Positions 8,470 to 17,425 are shown, counted from the stretch's first letter. The stretch: DNA of 59,325 bases from Microcaldota archaeon (GCA_016212375.1 JACRGH010000052.1:1-59325), one strand, 5' to 3'. Numbers and translations: made by a program. Notes: generated by a model not told the origin, from the sequence alone.

Positions 8470-8775
8470 ATGGAAAATTTCGTCTACTCCTGCTCCGACG
8501 TCAAGGAACTCAAGAAAGTACTGGATGCCGACCCTCTGGACGCCCAGTCGTTCACGCGGCTCGGCTACATTTTGCGCGAAGGCAAACTCTACGGCCTGAC
8601 CGGCTATGTAGTCCACTTCAAGGTTGATGCCGCGTTGGCCAAAGGCTATCAGGACAAATTGGCCGCCGTGCCCGGATGCACCGCCCTTCCAGCCGCGGAC
8701 AAACAAAAAGTCGTGGACGCCATCGAGCAGGAAGAAAATTCGGCCACCGCCGGCTTTGGCAGTTTGTTCGGCTGA
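8470..8775 (+). CDS. Conserved-looking small hypothetical protein
   Basis: 101 residues from ATG 8470; the track's GTG at 8458 is less likely because AAGGTG just upstream can act as a ribosome site. The protein is soluble and mixed alpha/beta (FVYSCSDVKELKKVLD, then LTGYVVHFKV), ending in a glycine-rich tail GFGSLFG. I do not recognise a family. Codon use matches its neighbours. Confidence 0.6.
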   Translation: MENFVYSCSDVKELKKVLDADPLDAQSFTRLGYILREGKLYGLTGYVVHFKVDAALAKGYQDKLAAVPGCTALPAADKQKVVDAIEQEENSATAGFGSLFG

Positions 8776-8863
8776 ACCAAACCAAGTCAGCCGCAATCCG
8801 GTCGTTTTAGGCGACAAGGTACCTCGGTTTTTATAGCGTGACTGCGTCCCTCTACTGATTCAC

Positions 8864-9817
8864 ATGTTGCGCGCGCTTTGCAGCCATAATGGCAGTATCC
8901 GGCATATTTCGGGATTGGATGAATTGGAAGCCGAAATGAAGGACGCCAAAAAACAAATCTGGATGGACATCGACAAACCCACGCCGGATGAATTCGAATT
9001 TTTGGAAAAGAAACTCGGCTTGCACTCCTTGGTCCTGGAAGATATGGCGCACGAACGCCAGCGGCCCAAAGTCGAGCCGTACGACGACCACCTGTACGTC
9101 GTCGTCAAGGTATTCCAAAACGGGAACACCGGACAGACGGCCCAGCTGAACATGGTGCTGGGTGCCAACTATTTTTTGACGTCGCGGTACAAACCCATGC
9201 CGTTTTTGGAAGAGGTCTGGGAGCGGGCCGGAAAAAACAATGGGTTGCTCAGTCGCGGGGCCGATTTTGCATTGTACAGCCTGCTGGACGCGTTCGTCGA
9301 CAACCTGTTTCCCCTCATCAACCAAATTGACCTGGAACTTGACGACGTCAGCGAAAAAGTGTTCAAGGATTCCTCACCGGACGTGATGAGCCGCCTATTC
9401 AGCCTCAAACGCCGGTTATTCAACACGCGAAAAGCCATCGTACCGTTGCGCGACGTGTTGACCACCCTGTCACGCCATGACAGCACGCTGATAAGCAAGA
9501 AAAACGCCGTGTACTTCCGCGACGTGTACGACCACATGATCCGCATCATCGAATCGCTGGACAACGACCGTGAAGCCACGTCGTCTGCAATGGAAGGCTA
9601 CCTTACCGGCGTGTCGAACAACCTTAACATCATCATGAAAAAACTCACGGCGATTACCGCCATCATCATGGTCCCATCCCTGATTGCCGGCATCTACGGC
9701 ATGAATTTCGCGAACATTTCCGATTACGCCCTCGGGGGCGCACAAGTGGCGTTCGCCATCATGGCGCTGTCCGTCATGGGCCTGGGAATTTATTTCAAGG
9801 GGCGCGGCTGGCTCTGA
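8864..9817 (+). CDS. corA: CorA-family divalent cation transporter
   Basis: 317 residues. A large soluble N-terminal funnel domain ends in a long helix (about 130-260), followed by two C-terminal membrane segments. The GMN selectivity signature is present (YGMNFAN near 279-285), between segment 1 (ITAIIMVPSLIAGIYGMN) and segment 2 (VAFAIMALSVMGLGIYF). CorA proteins form pentamers that bring Mg2+, and sometimes Co2+ or Ni2+, into the cell. The C-terminus is basic (KGRGW), as is usual. It stands as a single gene. ATG 8864 gives a typical N-terminus; a TTTTTATAG element lies about 35 bases upstream. Confidence 0.93.
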   Translation: MLRALCSHNGSIRHISGLDELEAEMKDAKKQIWMDIDKPTPDEFEFLEKKLGLHSLVLEDMAHERQRPKVEPYDDHLYVVVKVFQNGNTGQTAQLNMVLGANYFLTSRYKPMPFLEEVWERAGKNNGLLSRGADFALYSLLDAFVDNLFPLINQIDLELDDVSEKVFKDSSPDVMSRLFSLKRRLFNTRKAIVPLRDVLTTLSRHDSTLISKKNAVYFRDVYDHMIRIIESLDNDREATSSAMEGYLTGVSNNLNIIMKKLTAITAIIMVPSLIAGIYGMNFANISDYALGGAQVAFAIMALSVMGLGIYFKGRGWL

Positions 9818-9933
9818 GACGAGCAAGACGATGATATACCGTTCAAACCGTTTCTCATTTCCGGAAAAAACGACCTGTTTTTTAACGCGAAAACCCACCG
9901 TTTGCCTTGAATGATGAGGCATATGAGTAATGA

Positions 9934-9950
9934 GCAATGCAGCGCATTGC
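9934..9950. other. Short perfect hairpin
   Basis: GCAATGC-AGC-GCATTGC: a 7-bp stem with a 3-base loop in the 228-base gap between corA and the HNH gene. It could be the end of the corA transcript or part of an unknown RNA. No run of T follows closely. Confidence 0.5.
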
Positions 9951-9979
9951 GATGATATAGAGTTAGAGTGCTGAAAACC

Positions 9980-10014
9980 GATTCCACGCCACGTCGATAT
10001 GCCTGCGTGGAATC
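9980..10014. other. 10-bp perfect inverted repeat upstream of the HNH gene
   Basis: GATTCCACGC and GCGTGGAATC are separated by 15 bases (CACGTCGATATGCCT), 30 bases before the HNH start codon. It could be a hairpin in the 5' leader or a binding site. The perfect arms make chance unlikely, but the role is unknown. Confidence 0.65.
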
Positions 10015-10044
10015 AAAAACAATAAAAAAATCATTGCAAACAGT

Positions 10045-10578
10045 ATGAAAAAGTTGACGTTATCATATGAATTGACTTGGAGGACCAAAGAAGACAATGA
10101 GTTCCTAAATAGCCAAGAATGGAAAAACATCCGCGTAAAGATACTGAAACGCGACGATTTTTCTTGCAATTATTGCGGTTTAAAAAGGGAAAAGGGGATG
10201 CACGTAAACCACATCGACGGCAACCCGAAAAACAATTCCAATGAAAACCTCGAAATAATTTGTCCGGAGTGCCACATGATTACCCATTCAGGCCTCTGGT
10301 GCGAAGTCCGAAAAGTCATCGATTGTTATGAAAAAAGCAATACTGACCAGAACAGGATTATCCGAGTCACGAGGGAACTAAGAGCGTCTGGAAAAACTGA
10401 CGCGGAAATCATCGCACACCTAGGGCTGAAGAACCAAGTTCCGTGGAAACAGGACCTAAAATATCTTTCAAAGTTGTTTGGTTTTGTCACAAAGCGAGCG
10501 CCGCAGACGGAAAATGAAAAACCAATTCTTACAAACGCGGAACAAAAACAGGCAGTGTTGACTAGGCAAAACTGGTGA
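10045..10578 (+). CDS. HNH endonuclease
   Basis: 177 residues. Residues about 25-85 are an HNH nuclease domain of the zinc-ribbon type: SQEWKNIRVKILKRDDFSC, CNYCG and CPECH (two Cys pairs for zinc), with the catalytic core MHVNHIDGNPKNNSNENLEI. The C-terminal third (ELRASGKTDAEIIAHLG) may be a helical DNA-binding part. Such free-standing HNH genes are often mobile or homing endonucleases. The sequence is more AT-rich than the flanking genes, which suggests transfer. No intron or intein host gene is seen around it. Its stop is 7 bases before the flavin reductase start. Confidence 0.85.
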   Translation: MKKLTLSYELTWRTKEDNEFLNSQEWKNIRVKILKRDDFSCNYCGLKREKGMHVNHIDGNPKNNSNENLEIICPECHMITHSGLWCEVRKVIDCYEKSNTDQNRIIRVTRELRASGKTDAEIIAHLGLKNQVPWKQDLKYLSKLFGFVTKRAPQTENEKPILTNAEQKQAVLTRQNW

Positions 10579-10585
10579 AAAAAAC

Positions 10586-11324
10586 ATGATTGACGCCGAC
10601 TTGACCATCGCCAAAATCATTAACGAAGCCAACGGGGTCAAGACGTTCCGATTCAGCCTTGCGGACTTGCCTGCGGGCCAAACCTTGGGACAAAAACCGG
10701 GTCAATTCGTCTCGGTCCAAATCCCGACCGCCTCAGGCATCCAAATCCGCTCGTTTTCCATTTCATCCTCCCCATTGGAGCTGGACCACTTGGACATCAC
10801 GGTCAAGCGCTACGAGGACAGCTTGGCGGCAAAGGCCTTGCACGAATTGAAAGAGGGCCAGAAATTGCACCTCAAGGCGCCGTTTGGCAGGTTTACGTTC
10901 AACGATGCGGACCAAAACCCCGTCTTCATCGCCGGAGGAAACGGTGTCACGCCGCACATGGCCATGATACGCTACATCGTCGAAAAAAAACGCTCCCAGA
11001 AGCCCATTTTGATTTACAGCAACCGGACGCAAGACGACATCATTTTCAAGGACGAATTGGAACAATACGGCCGGGATAAAAAAAATCGTAGCCGACATCA
11101 CCCTGACCAATGAACCGGAAGGCACCAATTGGGCCGGCTTGCGGGGCAGGATTGACGCGGCCATGATTACTACGCTTGCCTCACCCTTGAATGAAAAAAC
11201 GTTTTTCCTCTGCGGCCCGCCGGACATGGTCAAAGCGATGAAAGGGACGCTGTTGGGCCTAGGCGTGGCCGATACGCAAATCAAGATGGAGCAGTTCATC
11301 CGGCCGCCCAAAAAAGCGGTTTGA
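10586..11324 (+). pseudogene. FAD/NAD(P)-binding oxidoreductase (ferredoxin reductase family), frameshifted at an A8 run
   Basis: Frame 1 (10586-11113) carries the FAD-binding barrel (RSFSISSSP near 50-60) and the NAD domain start (FIAGGNGVTPHMAMI). The remainder, ending FFLCGPPDMVKAMKGTL and MEQF, is in another frame to 11324. The switch falls at eight adenines (GGATAAAAAAAATCG, 11077-11084). With seven As the protein would read DKKIVADITLTNEPEG without interruption, about 245 residues, the normal family length. So this is a single-base insertion: sequencing error, true pseudogene, or a gene rescued by slippage. The family passes electrons between NAD(P)H and ferredoxin or flavins. Confidence 0.8.
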
Positions 11325-11370
11325 AACGAAAAAGAAACAAGGAAAAAGAAGAAAAAACAAGTGAAAGGCC

Positions 11371-11814
11371 ATGTACGTCGAACGACCCCGCAAATCCCTC
11401 TTGGTTAACACAGTCATCACATTGGCCATCGTGGCATTGGGCGTGGCATTTTGGTTCACGGTGAATTCAAGAAATGCCCCAAGTGGCGCGTTTTTGGCCG
11501 TTGGCACCGCAGTGGTCGCAGTTGCATACGTCCTGATTGCCTTTTACACCATGGAATACCGCATTACGACCGATGAATTGCAAATCCGATATCCGCCCTT
11601 TTTGTACCGCATACCCAAGCGCGACATCCGCCGCATCGAGGTGGCAAAACTGCCTTGGTGGCGCGGCGTAGGAGTAAAAATGGGTTGGCACCGGATTGCA
11701 TTCACCACACGCTACGGCCAAGCGATGCACATCGAACGCAAAACCGGATTTTTCCACGACGTGTGGCTGACGCCGGATGAACCGGACGCGTTCGCTGCCA
11801 AGTTGAAAAAATAA
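11371..11814 (+). CDS. Membrane protein with bacterial PH domain (bPH/YdbS-like)
   Basis: 147 residues. Two membrane helices (about 13-33 and 40-61: LVNTVITLAIVALGVAFWF and FLAVGTAVVAVAYVLIAF) are followed by a cytoplasmic bPH_2-type domain (YRITTDELQIRYPPFLYRIPKRDIRRIE). The family is widespread but its job is unclear, probably membrane stress or scaffold. It lies 47 bases after the frameshifted oxidoreductase and converges on the CBS gene. Confidence 0.7.
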   Translation: MYVERPRKSLLVNTVITLAIVALGVAFWFTVNSRNAPSGAFLAVGTAVVAVAYVLIAFYTMEYRITTDELQIRYPPFLYRIPKRDIRRIEVAKLPWWRGVGVKMGWHRIAFTTRYGQAMHIERKTGFFHDVWLTPDEPDAFAAKLKK

Positions 11815-11882
11815 GGGAAAAAAAGCCAGTCAAACATAAAAATGAAAGCCGGGCTATAGCCCAAAGCGGAAATAAAAAAAAC

Positions 11883-13004
11883 TCAAGTCCGCTCCTCACT
11901 CATCACGATTTTGACCAATTCATCCAAGGATTCCTTAACTGCGGCCTGAAGGTCCCAGTTCTTGAAATGGTCCTTGCGGTCGTGGGGGTGGGCGGCAAAG
12001 ACCTTTCCTTTGACCGTCAATCGGCTCTTGATTTCATACTGGCGGCGGGCACCTCCCGTGTTTTTGGCCTTGATATCCACAACCAACTCATCATCCGGCT
12101 GCAAATCCACCCGGCTTGAGAGTTTGTCCCAGTATTTGGCGCCGATGTCCTCCAACGACGTCTTGAAGATATGCTCCTCGGAATTCAGACCCAAAAAACG
12201 CACGTTGGCCCGCTCGTGAACCAAGCAGGCTTCGAACACGTCGCGGACGGTCAGGACCCCGGTAAGCGTCCCGCCGGATACGACGGCAAAGGAGGAGACG
12301 CCGTTTTTCTGCATGAGTTCCACCGCATCTCCGACGGGCTTGTCGGCCGAAACGGTTTGAGCGGGGCTGGTCATGATGCTGGATACGGGCTCCTCATCGA
12401 TGCGCACTTTGGGGGTGTCAAAATAGTAGTATTGGCGGCGGTTGTCCTTGGGGTCGGCTTGCACCCGCGTGGCCAAGTCAAACGAGGAGACCATGCCGAC
12501 GACCTGGCGTTTGCCATTGATGACGACCAAACGGAATATTTTTCCATCCTTCATTGCGTTGCGGGCCTGGGCGATGCTCGCCGTGTCCAAGATGCTCAAC
12601 GCCGGCGCACTCATGATTTCAATGACTTTCTTGCCGTGCAAATGCGATGCGTTCTTGACCAACGCCAATGCCTTCCAGCGGGTGACGGCACCGACGACTT
12701 TGTCGGTTTTATCCAAAACGGGCAGGACCTTGGTCTGGGTGGCAAGCAATTTGCGGACCACTTCTTCGTCGGAATCTTCCGCACGTAAGACGGGGGGTTT
12801 GACGGCCAGATGCTGGCATTTGGTCTTGGACGGATCGGCGTAAAAATCACGCAACACGCGACTGTCGACTACGCCTGCGTATTTGTTCGTTCCATCGGTT
12901 ACGATGAAGTAATCGTCGTTTCGCTGTTTTAACTGGCCGATGGCCTTGGATAACGTCTCATTCCCATCAATCATGACGGGGGTTTCGATGACTTGTTGAT
13001 CCAT
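11883..13004 (-). CDS. Four-CBS-domain protein with C-terminal HPF-like domain
   Basis: 373 residues from ATG 13004, chosen because GAGGTGG lies 8 bases upstream. Two Bateman modules (four CBS repeats) cover roughly 1-260; typical pieces are GVVDSRVLRDFYAD, VVGAVTRWKAL, VVGMVSSFDLATR and LTGVLTVRDVFE. The last 100 residues (VDLQPDDELVVDIKAK, then QYEIKSRLTVKGKVFAA and DLQAAVKESLDELVK) have the strand/helix order and charge pattern of the ribosome hibernation factor (HPF/RaiA, S30AE) fold. CBS pairs bind adenine nucleotides, so an energy-sensing ribosome-silencing protein is a reasonable inference. The CBS part is sure; the HPF assignment is moderate. Confidence 0.7.
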   Translation of the reverse strand: MDQQVIETPVMIDGNETLSKAIGQLKQRNDDYFIVTDGTNKYAGVVDSRVLRDFYADPSKTKCQHLAVKPPVLRAEDSDEEVVRKLLATQTKVLPVLDKTDKVVGAVTRWKALALVKNASHLHGKKVIEIMSAPALSILDTASIAQARNAMKDGKIFRLVVINGKRQVVGMVSSFDLATRVQADPKDNRRQYYYFDTPKVRIDEEPVSSIMTSPAQTVSADKPVGDAVELMQKNGVSSFAVVSGGTLTGVLTVRDVFEACLVHERANVRFLGLNSEEHIFKTSLEDIGAKYWDKLSSRVDLQPDDELVVDIKAKNTGGARRQYEIKSRLTVKGKVFAAHPHDRKDHFKNWDLQAAVKESLDELVKIVMSEERT

Positions 13005-13226
13005 AGGGGTTACCACCTCAGCGCGACAATCGGCCCAAAAAACATAGGGTCAAATCGTCAAAGCCGTTCAAACCATTCCAATTGTCCAATGCCTAATTAC
13101 GAAGTCAAAGTAGAATAAGCTTTCGCGGATATCCGGCCCAAAAAATCACGGGCATAGGCGTAAAAGGCAACCGATGACCCTTCCGGGAAAAAAGCCAAGA
13201 CACCGACAAGATAAAAAAAGAAAGGA

Positions 13227-14288
13227 TTAACGCGTAATCTTCGCGTCCTTGTAGACGTCCAAGAACCTCGGGTTTTTCTCAAAATGCGTGCGGACCGGCT
13301 CCAACACGCGGTTGACGTGCGAGGCCACGCCGTTTTTGAGGTCCATCGGATGCAGTTTTCCGGCGGCAAAGTCCACCTCCAGTTGGCCGTATGACTCGTA
13401 CCACACGTCGCCGCCGAACTTTTCCGGCCGCTCGATGCGCAAAGAACCGATGGAGGGGAAAATCAGGTACTTAGCCCAATCCAACACGGGGTTGTCAGCA
13501 ACCGTCTTTTCCGGACAGAAAGCTTTCTTGAATTTGGACTTGATTTCAACATCAGTGTCGTGAATGAAAACCGCGGAATCGGGTTTTGACTTGCTCATTT
13601 TCTGCAACATGACGCGCTCTTCGATGTCGTCGGTTTTCGGCGGCTCGCCTAAGGCGGGCAAGAGGTGGTGATGGACGCACACCGGGGGCTTCCAACCCAT
13701 TTTGGGGTAGACTTCGCGTGCCAAAACGTGGATTTTACGCTGGTCCATGCCGGCGTGCGCAATGTCCGCGCCCAATTCGTGGATGTCCACGCCCTGCATG
13801 GACGGGTAGAAAAACTGGGACACATGGAGCGTCTCTTTTTCCGAGCGGCCCATGATGGTCAGACATCGGGTGGCGCGGGCCATGGTCACGTGGTTGGAAA
13901 ACTCCAACACCTTGCGCCAGAACTCGTCGTTGGAGCGGTAAAGGTCGGAGCCGTGGACGATTTTGACACCCGGGCAGAAAAATTTGAAGGCGGCCTCGTA
14001 GTATTTGGCGGCTTGCTGGATTTTGTCCCAATCCCCGTCCATCTTGCGGTTGATGACGGAATGCCAATCCGCCAAGAATACCTGGCACTCCACGCCGGCT
14101 TTGAGAAGATTGTTGATGACCAAACCATTGGCCACCAACGAGCCCACGTGAAGCAGACCGGAAATCTCGAAACCGATGTAGTGCTTGGGCTTTTTGTTCG
14201 TCTCAAATAAGGTAGTCAGCTCGTCAGTCTGGATGATTTCCTCGACCGGCAAGGCGGTTGCCAATTCGACTTTGCTTTGGACGTCCAT
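13227..14288 (-). CDS. tyrS: Tyrosyl-tRNA synthetase, archaeal type
   Basis: Charges tRNA-Tyr with tyrosine. 353 residues, class I synthetase. The HIGH motif is HVGS (residues 47-50, GLLHVGS) and the KMSKS motif is KMSKS near 228. The segment ELGADIAHAGMDQRKIHVLARE is the family's characteristic tyrosine/ATP pocket. Its N-terminal start faces the JAMM-like gene on the other strand. Together with TrpRS at 53628 it completes two aromatic tRNA synthetases in the same window as the aromatic biosynthesis genes. No T-box or other regulatory element is visible upstream. Confidence 0.93.
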   Translation of the reverse strand: MDVQSKVELATALPVEEIIQTDELTTLFETNKKPKHYIGFEISGLLHVGSLVANGLVINNLLKAGVECQVFLADWHSVINRKMDGDWDKIQQAAKYYEAAFKFFCPGVKIVHGSDLYRSNDEFWRKVLEFSNHVTMARATRCLTIMGRSEKETLHVSQFFYPSMQGVDIHELGADIAHAGMDQRKIHVLAREVYPKMGWKPPVCVHHHLLPALGEPPKTDDIEERVMLQKMSKSKPDSAVFIHDTDVEIKSKFKKAFCPEKTVADNPVLDWAKYLIFPSIGSLRIERPEKFGGDVWYESYGQLEVDFAAGKLHPMDLKNGVASHVNRVLEPVRTHFEKNPRFLDVYKDAKITR

Positions 14289-14390
14289 AATCCAGAACCT
14301 TGGAAACTTGGGCTTTTAAGCTCTTTCCAGCCTTCACAATATCATGGCGCGGAAAAAAAGAAAACGGACGGCACAAACCAAACTCGCGTA

Positions 14391-14879
14391 ATGCCCGCCA
14401 ACGCCGCGCCAATTGTCGCAAATCCCGAAAAATCGGTTCCCGCAATAAAAATCAAGAAAAACGCCCTTTTGAGCGCTTTGGAGGGCGCCAAGAACATGCA
14501 TCCGGATGAATTCATCGCCTTATTCCGAGGAAACGAGCAATCGGATACGTCCGGCAAGACCAAAAAAGGAGGCATTGATATCAGCCAAAAGAAAGACGGC
14601 AAGCCGGATCTTTTACTCACCGAACTCATCATCCCGCCCTTTGCCACCGGGGATGAGGATTCGTCATCGTATTCGCCTTATTTCATCCCCGCCAACTCCT
14701 CGGAAAAAGCTTCGTTCCACTCCCACCCCGACCCGGACACGGCGTATCCCTCGGATGAGGACTTGTATTACATGGCGCGCTCCGGCGGAGTTCACTTCAT
14801 CGCCTGTTGGCCGTTCCGGATGCAGGACGTGGCGTGTTTTGACGCGGCAGGAAAACCCCAGCCATTTGCCATTGTTTGA
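14391..14879 (+). CDS. JAMM/MPN+ (JAB1-like) metalloprotease-like protein
   Basis: About 162 residues from ATG 14391; the track's earlier start overlaps tyrS on the other strand and encodes an unlikely N-terminus. It has a JAMM zinc motif: HSHP near 109-112, then SDED (S-x-x-D) 8 residues on, and an upstream Glu in LLLTELIIPPF. The second half, VHFIACWPFRMQDVACFD, matches the strands after the motif. Archaeal JAMM proteins remove small ubiquitin-like (SAMP) modifiers or cut isopeptide bonds. No ubiquitin-like gene is visible nearby. The spacing in the motif is one residue longer than usual. Confidence 0.65.
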   Translation: MPANAAPIVANPEKSVPAIKIKKNALLSALEGAKNMHPDEFIALFRGNEQSDTSGKTKKGGIDISQKKDGKPDLLLTELIIPPFATGDEDSSSYSPYFIPANSSEKASFHSHPDPDTAYPSDEDLYYMARSGGVHFIACWPFRMQDVACFDAAGKPQPFAIV

Positions 14880-15040
14880 AAATGCCCTGCGTTGAGAGGG
14901 AATCGGCAAGTGTCGGACGGCAGGTCGATGCAAAAGCCGTTTTAAGCGCAAAGGTACAATAGAAGCTCAAGAAAACCGAAAAAATAACACAAATACGCGT
15001 AACCAAATCTCAAAACCGTTTACCAAAGGTGTCAAACATT

Positions 15041-16240
15041 ATGCGGATTGCTCGCCGATTGGACGGAGTGACGTACGCCGTGCGTGACGTCGTGGCCGAA
15101 GCGCAGAAATTGGAAAAACTGGGCCACAAAATTTTGAAACTCAACATCGGCGATCCCAACGCGTACGACTTGGACACACCGCAATACATCAAAGACGCGC
15201 TGGCCAAAGCGGTTGCGTCCGGACATAACGGTTATTCCGATTCCCAAGGTTATTTTCCACTGCGCGAAGCAGTGGTGCAATTCAACAAGGGCAAAGGATT
15301 TGACAGCACGGCGGACAACGTCGTCGTCACGTCGGGCCTATCCGAGGCAGTCAACCTATTGTTTGGGGCCATGGTTGAGCCGGGCGACAACGTCGTCATC
15401 CCATCGCCGTCTTACCCTCTTTACGATGCCTTTGTTTCCTATTACGGCGGCGAAAAACGCCTTGCCCTTTTGGACGAGTCCAACGGCTGGGCTCCCGATG
15501 TGGACGACTTGCGAAAACGGGTGGACGAAAACACCCGCGCCATCGTGGTCATCAACCCCAACAACCCCACCGGCTCACTGTATCCGGAAAAAGTCCTGCG
15601 CGACGTCATTTCTGTCGCCGGCGAGTACGACATTCCCATTTTGGCCGACGAAATTTACGACGAATTAGTGTACGAAAAGACGCCCAAATCCATGGCATCC
15701 CTGACCAAAGACGTGCCCATCGTCGCCATGAACGGCCTATCCAAGAACTTCATCGCACCCGGCTGGCGCGTGGGCTGGATTACGTTCTGCAACTTCCCGG
15801 ATGACAGCCTCAAGAACGCATTCATGCAATTGGCCCGCATCCGACTGTCCTCCAACTTCCCGGCCCAGGTGGCAACCGTCGAAGCCCTCAACAACCGCAA
15901 GGCGTATGTCGCTGCCAAAGCCGAATTCATCCCGAAACTGCAAAAACGCCGCGACATCACCTACAAGCGTTTGAACGAAATCCACGGTTTGTCTTGCGTG
16001 AAGCCGGAAGGCGCTTTTTATGCATTCCCCAGAATAAATGAAGGGCCCTGGCCCACGGACAAGGAATTCGTGCTCCAACTCCTCCGCGAGAAACATGTCC
16101 TGACCGTTTATGGCGTGGGTTTCGCCCAACCGGCCAACACACGCCATTTCCGCACCGTTTTCCTGCCCAATGAACAAATTCTTGAGGAAAGCTTTAACCG
16201 GATTGAGGCGTTTATGAAGGAGAACGTCGGAAAAAAATAA
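15041..16240 (+). CDS. Class I/II pyridoxal-phosphate aminotransferase (AspC/AlaA-like)
   Basis: 399 residues from ATG 15041 (GTG 15029 is also possible). It is a fold type I aminotransferase: LNIGDPNAYDLDTP near the start, VINPNNPTGSLYP, ADEIYDELVY (the Asp that holds the PLP ring), SKNFIAPGWRVGW (the Lys forming the Schiff base) and a final Arg region. NIGDPNAY followed by an elongated linker is typical of alanine/aspartate aminotransferases of the AlaA group. Substrates cannot be fixed from sequence. A second class I aminotransferase at 50499, inside the aromatic block, is the better candidate for tyrosine/phenylalanine. Confidence 0.88.
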   Translation: MRIARRLDGVTYAVRDVVAEAQKLEKLGHKILKLNIGDPNAYDLDTPQYIKDALAKAVASGHNGYSDSQGYFPLREAVVQFNKGKGFDSTADNVVVTSGLSEAVNLLFGAMVEPGDNVVIPSPSYPLYDAFVSYYGGEKRLALLDESNGWAPDVDDLRKRVDENTRAIVVINPNNPTGSLYPEKVLRDVISVAGEYDIPILADEIYDELVYEKTPKSMASLTKDVPIVAMNGLSKNFIAPGWRVGWITFCNFPDDSLKNAFMQLARIRLSSNFPAQVATVEALNNRKAYVAAKAEFIPKLQKRRDITYKRLNEIHGLSCVKPEGAFYAFPRINEGPWPTDKEFVLQLLREKHVLTVYGVGFAQPANTRHFRTVFLPNEQILEESFNRIEAFMKENVGKK

Positions 16241-16280
16241 AAAAAAGTGTAAAAAAAGAAAAAAAGGTCCCGGATTAAAT

Positions 16281-16916
16281 ATGGTTCGCGCATACACGGA
16301 AAAAATATTCAAACGTAACAGTCCTTTTGGTGACCAACCGCACAAACCCGGACTTTGGAAGGTCACTGGCCAAATCGAAGCAGAAGATAAATATAGAGGA
16401 ATACCGATTCCGTCATTGCGTCTTACGACTTCGGGGAAGCTGATTAAAACGGCCGAATTGCACCTATTCGACCGACCTGAACTGGGACCCCACTTTCTTC
16501 TTGATATCAAAGAACCGGAAAGTAAAACCCCGGACTTAGTAGCGGTGACGATTGACACAGAATTCGTCAGAAGCCAAGTCAAAAAACCACTTAATTCCAG
16601 AGTCAGGCCACAAGTAAAGGTGTTTTGTTACAAACCAGGGGTTGAAGGTGAATTAGAGCCGCATCCGCAAAAAGAAGTCATCCTCCAGCGGTTGGCAGAA
16701 CTATTCTGGCATGCAGGAAAAAATGCAAGCGAATTTCAAAAACAAGGAAAGTCATCGGAAACGTATCCGAGCAGCCTTTCGGCTAAAGCGTTGAAACGAA
16801 TTTCCATCGCATTGATTCACGCGGCGGATATCGGGATGGCAGACAAAGCAAAAAAAATCAGGCAGTCCAATGCCAATCGGCAACCACAATACCAACATGG
16901 TCCCGCGCGGAAATGA
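16281..16916 (+). CDS. Hypothetical protein
   Basis: 211 residues, soluble, no signal peptide or membrane segment. The middle (LIKTAELHLFDRPELGPHFLLDI, then DLVAVTIDTEFV) looks beta-rich; the C-terminal third is helical and basic (SLSAKALKRISIALIHAADIG). I recognise no family. It sits between the aminotransferase and another orphan gene on the same strand. Confidence 0.55.
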   Translation: MVRAYTEKIFKRNSPFGDQPHKPGLWKVTGQIEAEDKYRGIPIPSLRLTTSGKLIKTAELHLFDRPELGPHFLLDIKEPESKTPDLVAVTIDTEFVRSQVKKPLNSRVRPQVKVFCYKPGVEGELEPHPQKEVILQRLAELFWHAGKNASEFQKQGKSSETYPSSLSAKALKRISIALIHAADIGMADKAKKIRQSNANRQPQYQHGPARK

Positions 16917-16963
16917 GGGAAAAATATTAACTAAAAAGGCCTAACCGGTTCGAGGTGTTTTCG

Positions 16964-17425
16964 ATGAAGTATGAAACCCGGGATGTCTCACGGACGAACA
17001 TGTGGCGCGGAACGCCTGGCTCCAAACGGTTTATTTTCAACCCATTTCACCGGATGAATGACGAGGCAGGAATACAAAACGGGGAATTCAACCTCGGAGG
17101 CAAGGAAAGTTCGTCCCACCTCCATCTGAGAAACGGCGAGGGCCATTCGATTTCCATCCTATTCAGTCCGGAACTTTTCACGAAAGTCGGATTGAACCGC
17201 ACGGATTACCGCGATGCCGTCCAACGGGGCCAAGGTGAACCGGTGGCGGTGATGCACGCCCAAGAAGGCGGCGGTGCAATATCCCCAGTCCAAATGGAAA
17301 AAATGAAAAAAATAGCATTACAGGCATTGGGGCAGCTCGGAAAAGAAAAAGGCTATAAAAACGCCCTAAAACTTGCAAAAATGGCGATGGATGAAGACAA
17401 CGCCCCGGCCAGAAAAGCGGCCTAG
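16964..17425 (+). CDS. Hypothetical protein
   Basis: 153 residues from ATG 16964, which has GAGGTG 7 bases upstream; the track's GTG start overlaps that site. The first half is rich in polar residues with HLHLRNGEGHSISILFS; the end is a helix rich in Lys and Ala. Unknown family. The same-strand string of orphans (16281, 16964) may be a small operon. Confidence 0.55.
   Translation: MKYETRDVSRTNMWRGTPGSKRFIFNPFHRMNDEAGIQNGEFNLGGKESSSHLHLRNGEGHSISILFSPELFTKVGLNRTDYRDAVQRGQGEPVAVMHAQEGGGAISPVQMEKMKKIALQALGQLGKEKGYKNALKLAKMAMDEDNAPARKAA

Noticed and set aside
9909-9976. Possible C/D box sRNA (ATGATGA at 9911 and CTGA at 9971)
   Set aside because: The C and D boxes match, but a perfect hairpin (9934-9950) occupies the place where the guide should be single-stranded and no D' box is seen.
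11077-11090. Programmed -1 frameshift at the A8 run
   Set aside because: A -1 slip leads quickly to a stop (TAG). Only +1 or loss of one A restores the frame, so a bacterial-type -1 site does not apply.
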